From positions 1 to 40,354 of the forward strand of contig CAJMPR010000030.1 in assembly GCA_905215345.1 (NCBI GenBank): 40,354 bases of DNA, read 5' to 3'. The position numbers and the translations under genes are program-made. The notes beneath the pieces were generated by a model, which was given only the letters and a program-made list of their open reading frames with translations, had not been told where the DNA came from and did not search any database. Shown here piece by piece: positions 35,301 through 40,354 of the stretch (the first letter of the stretch is position 1; each line of letters opens with the position of its first letter). This stretch comes from an uncultured bacterium. GTDB lineage: Bacteria > Bacteroidota > Bacteroidia > Bacteroidales > Bacteroidaceae.

Positions 35301-35493
35301 CAAACAGAACAGACATTCGCCGGAAGTGGACGAGGCAGACCTGACTAATCTATGTATAGATAAAGTGCAAGCCGGTCTGGGTTGCGAAGACAGTTGGGGA
35401 CGCATTGCCCGCCCGGAATATCAGGTTCCTTATGGAGATTATGAATTTACATTCATCTTGACACCGGTACGTCACAAAGTAGGAATAGAGTAA
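32398..35493 (+). CDS. GH2 beta-galactosidase (LacZ type)
   Basis: A 1031-residue enzyme with a signal peptide (ending TNAQS). Domain order is as in LacZ: sugar-binding jelly roll (ITVPADWKGKDIIAHFG, YLWVNGKYVGYSEDSKLEAEFDL), Ig-like domain, TIM barrel with acid/base E460 in SLGNEAG and nucleophile E524 in QCEYAHAMGNS, a second Ig domain and the C-terminal Bgal_small_N supersandwich (TPNFWRAPTDNDFG, YYGRGPVENY). It should remove terminal beta-galactose in the periplasm, fitting a galactan or arabinogalactan backbone or branch. It is the last PUL enzyme before the core fusA2 gene. Confidence 0.93.
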   Translation: MKKQIITGLFAALAAITNAQSFTEWQNPEVNAVNRAPMHTNYFAYESVDAAHTGVKEQSSRFMTLNGTWKFFWVKDADARPTDFWKPNFNDGGWNNIPVPGVWELNGYGDPIYVNVGYAWRNQFRNNPPQVPTVNNHVGSYRREITVPADWKGKDIIAHFGSVTSNIYLWVNGKYVGYSEDSKLEAEFDLTSYLKPGQKNLIAFQVFRWCDGTYLEDQDFFRYSGVGRDCYLYARDKKRIEDIRVTPDLDASYKNGSLRVAVSLKGSGNVNLELLDAVGKQVAVETAHGNGTVVMNVENPYKWTAETPYLYTLRATLQGSNEVIPVKVGFRKIELRNSQILVNGQPVLFKGANRHEMDPDGGYVVSRERMLQDIQVMKQFNLNAVRTCHYPDNNLWYDLCDQYGIYVVAEANIESHGMGYGKETLARRADYQKAHMERNRRNVQRGFNHPSIIFWSLGNEAGYGPNFEAAYDWIKEEDPSRAVQYEQAGKTGKTDIFCPMYYGYEGCRAYSEDTSVNKPLIQCEYAHAMGNSQGGFKEYWDLVRKYPKFQGGFIWDFVDQSVRWTGKNDKMIYAYGGDFNRFDASDINFCDNGLISPDRVPNPHMYEVGRIYQDIWTTPADLNNGEINVFNEYFFRDLSAYSLEWEVLKDGKVMRSGRVDKLDIAPQQTAKIKLDLGKICECKEWLLNVSYKLKNREGLLPAGHVVAKDQLTLNPYKSPAMNLKNCERSNVEVAVPAVRDNDWNYLIISNDAFLVEFNKHNGYLTKYEMNGLNMIEEGEALTPNFWRAPTDNDFGANLQRKYIAWKNPEIKLTSFTQRMENKQIIVEATYELPKVSAKLNLTYIINNAGTIKVTQKLTADTNAKVANMFRFGMQLPMPRCFETIEYYGRGPVENYIDRNHCTDLGVYRQSVTDQFYPYIRPQENGTKTDIRWWKMLNPAGDGIEVVADAPFSASALHYTIESLDEGWSKQNRHSPEVDEADLTNLCIDKVQAGLGCEDSWGRIARPEYQVPYGDYEFTFILTPVRHKVGIE

Positions 35494-35613
35494 CTACATG
35501 GCTACCCTATTTCATTTATTGGTTTAATTCTTATGAAATACTGTGATGCCACTTTCTTTTCTCCGATAGTGCGTCTCTTACATTCTTCCGGATAAAGTTC
35601 GTAATTTGAGCTG

Positions 35614-35651
35614 GTTACTAAATAATGTGTTACATAACATTGTTTAGTAAC
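35614..35651 (+). promoter_or_regulatory. 38-bp near-perfect palindrome upstream of fusA2
   Basis: Two 15-base arms (35614-35628 and 35637-35651) are complementary at 14 positions plus one G-T pair around an 8-base centre. GTTACTAAA begins it and TTTAGTAAC ends it. Inside lies a second, offset palindrome, TGTTACATAACA. It ends 105 bases before the fusA2 start and lies upstream of a possible promoter at 35664-35694. It is a likely operator. Cur is known to activate fusA2 in B. thetaiotaomicron, which makes it a candidate Cur site (inference). Confidence 0.65.
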
Positions 35652-35663
35652 ACGGCTGTTTAA

Positions 35664-35694
35664 TTGCTTTTCTTTTGATAAATTTCTAATTTGC
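35664..35694 (+). promoter_or_regulatory. possible fusA2 promoter
   Basis: TTG (35664-35666), a 20-base spacer and TAATTTGC (35687-35694) resemble the Bacteroides promoter, but the -7 box is one T short of TAnnTTTG. If used, transcription starts near 35701, and the palindrome centre would lie at about -68, a normal place for a CRP-type activator. Confidence 0.4.
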
Positions 35695-35756
35695 GGCTCG
35701 CTAAAATTAATGGCATACGGAAGCATGCTGAGTATTCACTTTAAATCTTATATATC

Positions 35757-37913
35757 ATGAAAGTATATCAGACGAATGAAATTAAGAACATTGCCCTCCT
35801 TGGCAATGACGGCTCGGGTAAAACCACTCTCACGGAAGCGCTGCTCTTTGAGAGTGGTATTATAAAACGTCGCGGCAGGATTACTGCCAAGAATACAGTC
35901 AGCGATTACTTCCCGGTGGAGCAAGAATATGGCTATTCTGTGTTTTCCACCGTTTTCCATGTGGAGTGGAACGGTAAGAAGTTGAATATTATTGATTGCC
36001 CGGGTAGTGATGACTTTGTGGGAGCTGCTATGACGGCGCTTAATGTTACTGATACGGCTATTCTGTTACTAAACGGGCAATATGGCCCGGAAGTAGGTAC
36101 GCAAAATCATTTCCGCTATACGGAGAAGTTGGGCAAACCGGTTATCTTCTTGGTAAATCAGCTCGACCATGAGAAGTGTGACTATGATATGGTATTGGAT
36201 CAGTTGCAAACAATTTATGGTTCGAAGGTAGTACCCGTACAATATCCGTTGGCTACTGGACCGAACTTCAATTCGTTGATTGATGTACTTCTGATGAAAA
36301 AATATTCGTGGGGACCGGAAGGAGGAGAGCCCACTGTTGAAGATATTCCTGCTGAAGAAATGGAAAAAGCAACTGAGTTGCATAAAGCATTGGTGGAGGC
36401 AGCTGCCGAACATGATGAAAGTTTGATGGAAAAGTTTTTTGAACAGGAATCTTTGAGTGAAGATGAAATGCGCGAAGGTATCCGTAAAGGTTTGGCTTCC
36501 CGTGGAATGTTCCCGGTGTTCTGTGTTTGTGCCGGTAAAGATATGGGTGTGCGCCGTCTGATGGAATTCTTAGGCAATGTAGTTCCGTTCGTAGACGAAA
36601 TGCCTCCCGTGCATAATACCCGTGGTGAAGTCGTGAAACCTGATTCTAACGGACCAGCTTCTTTGTATTTCTTCAAGACGGCTGTGGAACCGCATATCGG
36701 TGATGTACAGTATTTTAAAGTTATGAGTGGTAAAGTACACGAAGGTGACGACTTTACTAATTCTGACCGCGGTTCCAAGGAACGTATCGCGCAGATTTAT
36801 GCTTGTGCCGGCTCTAACCGTATTAAAGTAGAAGAAATGGTAGCAGGCGATATCGGCTGTACAGTGAAACTGAAAGATGTGCATACCGGTAATACGCTGA
36901 ACGGTAAGGGCTCTGAAAATCGTTTCAACTTTATTAAATATCCTAATTCCAAATATTCACGTGCTATCAAGCCTGTGAACGAAGCTGATACGGAAAAGAT
37001 GATGGTACTTCTGAACCGTATGCGTGAAGAAGATCCGACATGGGTGATTGACCAGTCTAAAGAATTGCGTCAGACGATTGTACACGGACAAGGTGAGTTC
37101 CATTTACGTACGCTGAAATGGCGTTTGGAAAACAACGAGAAATTGCAAATCAAGTTTGAAGAACCGAGAATACCCTATCGTGAAACTATTACGAAGGCTT
37201 CCCGTGCAGACTATCGTCATAAAAAGCAATCCGGTGGTGCCGGTCAGTTTGGTGAAGTGCACTTGATTGTTGAACCCTATTATGAAGGTATGCCGATGCC
37301 TGATACTTATAAGTTCAATGGACAGGAGTTCAAGATGAATGTGAAGGGTACCGAAGAAATTCCTTTGGAATGGGGCGGTAAGCTGGTGTTTGTCAACAGT
37401 ATTGTAGGCGGTTCTATTGATGCCCGCTTTATGCCGGCTATCTTGAAAGGCATCATGGCACGTATGGAACAGGGGCCGTTGACCGGTTCGTATGCACGTG
37501 ACGTACGTGTTATTGTGTATGACGGTAAGATGCATCCGGTAGATTCTAATGAAATTTCCTTTATGCTTGCCGGTCGTAATGCATTCAGTGAAGCATTCAG
37601 AAATGCTGGTCCGAAGATTCTGGAGCCGATATATGACGTAGAGGTATTTGTTCCTTCCGATAAAATGGGAGATGTAATGGGTGACTTGCAGGGACGTCGT
37701 GCCATGATTATGGGTATGAATAGTGAAGCCGGTTATGAAAAATTGATTGCTAAAGTACCTTTGAAGGAAATGTCTTCCTATTCTACGGCTTTAAGCTCGT
37801 TGACCGGTGGACGTGCATCGTTCATCATGAAATTTGCTAGTTATGAGCTTGTTCCGAGTGATGTACAGGATAAGCTAATTAAGGAATTTGAAGCTAAGCA
37901 AACAGAAGAATAA
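35757..37913 (+). CDS. fusA2: EF-G2, elongation factor G paralogue with lost GTPase switch residues
   Basis: A 718-residue protein with all five EF-G domains. The P-loop GNDGSGKT (residues 16-23) is intact, but the switches are not. The switch I motif normally RGIT reads YGYS (58-61). The G3 motif normally DTPGH reads DCPGS, so the catalytic His is Ser84. The G4 motif NKxD reads NQLD (134-137). Domain IV (HKKQSGGAGQFGEVHL, then the SNEISFMLAGRNAFSEA region) looks functional for translocation. This fits the Bacteroides EF-G2 described in B. thetaiotaomicron (BT2167), reported to support translation without GTP hydrolysis during carbon starvation and to be activated by Cur. It is not the housekeeping fusA, which is normally in the str operon. 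A strong hairpin terminator follows at 37968. Confidence 0.9.
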   Translation: MKVYQTNEIKNIALLGNDGSGKTTLTEALLFESGIIKRRGRITAKNTVSDYFPVEQEYGYSVFSTVFHVEWNGKKLNIIDCPGSDDFVGAAMTALNVTDTAILLLNGQYGPEVGTQNHFRYTEKLGKPVIFLVNQLDHEKCDYDMVLDQLQTIYGSKVVPVQYPLATGPNFNSLIDVLLMKKYSWGPEGGEPTVEDIPAEEMEKATELHKALVEAAAEHDESLMEKFFEQESLSEDEMREGIRKGLASRGMFPVFCVCAGKDMGVRRLMEFLGNVVPFVDEMPPVHNTRGEVVKPDSNGPASLYFFKTAVEPHIGDVQYFKVMSGKVHEGDDFTNSDRGSKERIAQIYACAGSNRIKVEEMVAGDIGCTVKLKDVHTGNTLNGKGSENRFNFIKYPNSKYSRAIKPVNEADTEKMMVLLNRMREEDPTWVIDQSKELRQTIVHGQGEFHLRTLKWRLENNEKLQIKFEEPRIPYRETITKASRADYRHKKQSGGAGQFGEVHLIVEPYYEGMPMPDTYKFNGQEFKMNVKGTEEIPLEWGGKLVFVNSIVGGSIDARFMPAILKGIMARMEQGPLTGSYARDVRVIVYDGKMHPVDSNEISFMLAGRNAFSEAFRNAGPKILEPIYDVEVFVPSDKMGDVMGDLQGRRAMIMGMNSEAGYEKLIAKVPLKEMSSYSTALSSLTGGRASFIMKFASYELVPSDVQDKLIKEFEAKQTEE

Positions 37914-37967
37914 TTTGAAAAAGAAGATAGAAAGATGAGAGTTAAACTTATCTTTTTATAAATTGTT

Positions 37968-38010
37968 AAAGCCGTTGTTCGCTCATTGTGAGGAATAACG
38001 GCTTTTTTAT
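37968..38010 (+). terminator. terminator after fusA2
   Basis: AAAGCCGTT (37968-37976) and AACGGCTTT (37997-38005) form a perfect 9-bp stem, extendable with a mismatch, followed by a T run (TTTTTTAT). It lies 55 bases after the stop codon and separates fusA2 from rprX. Confidence 0.85.
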
Positions 38011-38063
38011 TAACACTGATTAAGAACATGGGAAAATGTGAATGTTAATATTTAATTTTTTAT

Positions 38064-38071
38064 TAAATTTG
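38064..38071 (+). promoter_or_regulatory. -7 box of the rprXY promoter
   Basis: TAAATTTG matches TAnnTTTG and is followed by GC, as in many Bacteroides promoters. It lies about 140 bases before the rprX start, so the leader would be about 130 bases. The -33 region (TGTG at 38037) is weak. Confidence 0.5.
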
Positions 38072-38132
38072 CAAACCAAAGGTGTTTCTTTTTGTTATAA
38101 TGCTCGTAATGCAACTTAAAAAACTTCCTACG

Positions 38133-38201
38133 GTTAATTAACGAGAACACCCGGTTAAATCAGGTTAATTTGTTAGGAGTGTTAATTAGGGAGTGTTAAT
38201 T
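38133..38201 (+). repeat. five GTTAA(A/T)T repeats in the rprX leader
   Basis: GTTAATT or GTTAAAT occurs at 38133, 38154, 38164, 38181 and 38195, all on the plus strand and within 70 bases, directly before the rprX start. The last two sit in a tandem GGAGTGTTAATT-like duplication. They could be direct-repeat sites for an OmpR-type regulator such as RprY (autoregulation), or an A/T-rich translation leader. Confidence 0.45.
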
Positions 38202-38209
38202 TTGTGACT

Positions 38210-39751
38210 ATGAAAAAGTCAACTATATGGATATTAGGGGTCGTTATGGGACTTTCTTTTCTCAGTTTGCTGTATTTGCAGATCAGCTACATCGAGGAAA
38301 TGGTGAAGATGCGTAACGAACAATTTGATGAATCGGTGAAGCGTGCTTTAATGGCTGCTTCAAAAGATGTGGAGTCTGCGGAGGTTGACCGTTGGTTGCG
38401 GGAGGATATCTCCGAGGCAGAGAAAAAGGCGTGGGAACAGAGCTCACAGGGTAAAGGAGTGGTACAGACACAACGGTTTACGGTGATGTCACCGGATGGT
38501 ACAACATATTCGTCCATTGAAATGAAGACATTTGCCAATGAACCGTCAGAGTTACCCCGGGCGATGATTTCGCGTAAACATGGAACAAAGACCATACCTC
38601 AAACGTCGCGTTCGTTGGCAGATGCTATAAAGAACCGTTATTTGTATCAACGGGCTTTGTTGGATGAGGTAGCCTGGCAAATGATATACCGTGCCAGCGA
38701 TAAGCCGATAGAGGAGCGGGTAAATTTCAAGAACTTAGACCAGTATCTGAAATCGGGATTGATTGACAACGGTATTGAGTTGAATTATCACTTCAAAGTG
38801 ATAGACCGGGATGGTCGGGAGGTATATCGCTGTTCGGATTATAGTGATGACGGAAGTGAAAGTTCCTATTCGCAACCTTTGTTTCTAAATGATCCGCCTG
38901 CGCGTATGAGTATCGTTAAGATACATTTTCCGGGAAAGATGGATTATATTTTCGACTCGGTCAGCTTTATGATTCCGTCGATGATATTTACCTTCGTCCT
39001 GTTGATAACGTTCATTTTCACAATTTATATTGTGTTCCGCCAAAAGAAACTGACGGAGATGAAGAATGACTTTATCAATAATATGACGCATGAATTTAAG
39101 ACGCCGATTTCGACCATTTCATTAGCGGCGCAGATGTTGAAAGACCCCGCGGTTGGAAAATCACCGGCAATGTTCCAACATATATCGGGTGTAATTAATG
39201 ATGAGACGAAGCGATTGAGGTTCCAGGTCGAGAAAGTACTTCAAATGTCAATGTTCGACCGTCAGAAGGCGACGTTGAAGATGAAGGAACTGGATGCTAA
39301 TGAATTGATTAACGGAGTGATTAATACGTTTGCCTTGAAGGTGGAGCGTTATAATGGAAAGATTGAGGCTGACTTGAAAGCGACGGACCCGATTATCTTC
39401 GCGGATGAGATGCATATTACCAATGTAATTTTTAATCTCATGGATAATGCGGTGAAGTATAAAAGGCCGGATGTAGACTTGCAATTGGTGGTAAAGACCT
39501 GGAATGAACCGGGTAAGCTGATGATTTCCGTGCAAGATAACGGTATAGGTGTGAAGAAAGAGAATTTGAAAAAAATATTTGAGAAGTTCTACCGCGTGCA
39601 TACAGGTAATCTGCACGATGTTAAAGGCTTCGGGCTTGGTTTGGCTTATGTAAGGAAGATTATTCAGGATCACAAGGGAACCATACGGGCAGAGAGCGAG
39701 CTGAATGTGGGAACTAAATTTATTATTGCATTACCTTTATTAAAAAATTGA
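38210..39751 (+). CDS. rprX: sensor histidine kinase RprX
   Basis: A 513-residue membrane kinase from the ATG at 38210 (38204 is also in frame). It has a first membrane segment at residues 5-25, a periplasmic domain of about 225 residues and a second membrane segment near 255-275 (FMIPSMIFTFVLLITFIFTIYI). The HisKA box FINNMTHEFKTPIST contains the phosphorylated His294. The ATPase domain has the N box (NVIFNLMDNAVKYK), G1 (DNGIGV), F box (KFYRVHTG) and G2 (GFGLGLAYV). It matches Bacteroides RprX, first described from B. fragilis as a kinase that alters outer-membrane porin expression in E. coli. It is 5 bases from rprY. Confidence 0.9.
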   Translation: MKKSTIWILGVVMGLSFLSLLYLQISYIEEMVKMRNEQFDESVKRALMAASKDVESAEVDRWLREDISEAEKKAWEQSSQGKGVVQTQRFTVMSPDGTTYSSIEMKTFANEPSELPRAMISRKHGTKTIPQTSRSLADAIKNRYLYQRALLDEVAWQMIYRASDKPIEERVNFKNLDQYLKSGLIDNGIELNYHFKVIDRDGREVYRCSDYSDDGSESSYSQPLFLNDPPARMSIVKIHFPGKMDYIFDSVSFMIPSMIFTFVLLITFIFTIYIVFRQKKLTEMKNDFINNMTHEFKTPISTISLAAQMLKDPAVGKSPAMFQHISGVINDETKRLRFQVEKVLQMSMFDRQKATLKMKELDANELINGVINTFALKVERYNGKIEADLKATDPIIFADEMHITNVIFNLMDNAVKYKRPDVDLQLVVKTWNEPGKLMISVQDNGIGVKKENLKKIFEKFYRVHTGNLHDVKGFGLGLAYVRKIIQDHKGTIRAESELNVGTKFIIALPLLKN

Positions 39752-39756
39752 TTGAT

Positions 39757-40354
39757 ATGGATGAGAAACTGCGTATTTTACTATGCGAAGATGATGAGAA
39801 TCTTGGCATGCTATTAAGAGAATATTTACAGGCAAAGGGTTATGCTGCTGAGCTATATCCTGATGGAGAAGCCGGATACAAAGCTTTCCTGAAGAATAAG
39901 TATGACTTATGTGTCTTTGATGTAATGATGCCGAAAAAAGACGGATTTACATTGGCGCAAGAAGTTCGTGCAGCAAACGCTGAAATTCCAATTATCTTCT
40001 TGACTGCTAAAACATTGAAAGAGGATATCCTGGAAGGTTTTAAAATCGGTGCGGATGATTATATCACTAAACCGTTCAGTATGGAAGAGTTGACTTTCAG
40101 AATTGAAGCTATCTTGAGACGTGTTCGTGGCAAGAAGAATAAGGAAAGCAACATTTATAAGATTGGTAAGTTTACGTTTGATACACAAAAGCAGATTTTG
40201 TCAACTTCTGATAAACAGACTAAGTTGACCACTAAGGAGTCTGAACTGCTTGGTTTGCTTTGCGCACATGCAAATGAAATTCTACAGCGTGACTTTGCAT
40301 TGAAGACTATCTGGATTGATGATAACTATTTCAATGCCCGTAGTATGGACGTAT
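39757..40354 (+). CDS. rprY: response regulator RprY, OmpR family (cut by window edge)
   Basis: The first 199 residues are present and the reading frame runs off the window. The receiver domain has the acidic pair E11-D12-D13, the phospho-acceptor D55 in FDVMMPKKDG, and the conserved Thr and Lys in FLTAK and DDYITKPFSMEEL. The start of an OmpR/PhoB winged-helix domain follows (FTFDTQKQIL, LTTKESELLGLLCAHANEIL, then the truncated RSMDV, where the family has the DNA-recognition helix). It is the partner of RprX. Confidence 0.93.
   Translation, partial: MDEKLRILLCEDDENLGMLLREYLQAKGYAAELYPDGEAGYKAFLKNKYDLCVFDVMMPKKDGFTLAQEVRAANAEIPIIFLTAKTLKEDILEGFKIGADDYITKPFSMEELTFRIEAILRRVRGKKNKESNIYKIGKFTFDTQKQILSTSDKQTKLTTKESELLGLLCAHANEILQRDFALKTIWIDDNYFNARSMDV

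Overview
This window is chromosomal DNA of a gut Bacteroides or a close relative. The support is tandem SusC/SusD-like genes, promoters of the Bacteroides type (TAnnTTTG at -7), many lipoproteins with a Cys at residues 18-22, poor Shine-Dalgarno signals with A/T-rich leaders, and an rprX/rprY pair. I cannot name the species. I see no insertion sequence, integrase, tRNA, rRNA or CRISPR array.

Layout. (1) 103-1785, minus strand: a heme chaperone/radical-SAM gene (hemW) followed by an ECF sigma factor. (2) 1955-15994, plus strand, regulation and glycan-capture block of a polysaccharide utilization locus (PUL): a membrane-tethered AraC-type regulator with a beta-propeller sensor but no kinase or receiver, an ECF sigma factor with no anti-sigma neighbour, SusC-like and SusD-like proteins, a Big_2-repeat surface lipoprotein, an alginate-lyase-fold lipoprotein and two fimbrillin-like lipoproteins. 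The block ends at a strong hairpin terminator (16028-16070). (3) 16226-35493, plus strand, enzyme block: a GH127/GH146-type DUF1680 enzyme, an alpha/beta-hydrolase esterase, a GH97 of SusB (inverting) type, GH43, GH88 unsaturated uronyl hydrolase, a GH97 of retaining type, GH51 with an extra N-terminal domain, GH127 beta-L-arabinofuranosidase and GH2 beta-galactosidase. (4) 35757-40354: an EF-G paralogue (EF-G2, fusA2) that has lost its GTPase switch residues, then the histidine kinase rprX and response regulator rprY, the last cut by the window edge.

How it may work together (inference). The propeller regulator senses an oligosaccharide in the periplasm and, through its cytoplasmic AraC domain, switches on the ECF/SusCD operon. 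A 13-bp direct repeat lies upstream of a near-perfect promoter there. SusCD, the Big_2 protein and possibly the fimbrillins capture the glycan. The lyase cuts at uronic acid and GH88 removes the unsaturated uronate. The esterase, the two DUF1680 enzymes, GH51, GH43, GH97s and GH2 remove L-arabinofuranose in both anomers, alpha-hexose and beta-galactose. The likely target is an acidic, arabinose- and galactose-rich plant glycan of arabinogalactan or gum type.

The most unusual non-coding signals are two intergenic arrays with an exact 22-bp period (18249-18336 and 27604-27691). Both follow a shared anchor, TTTCA(G/C)TCGTAT, which recurs a third time before the GH2 gene. A 38-bp palindrome lies upstream of fusA2, and its core (GTTACAYAACAT) also occurs before the second GH97 gene.
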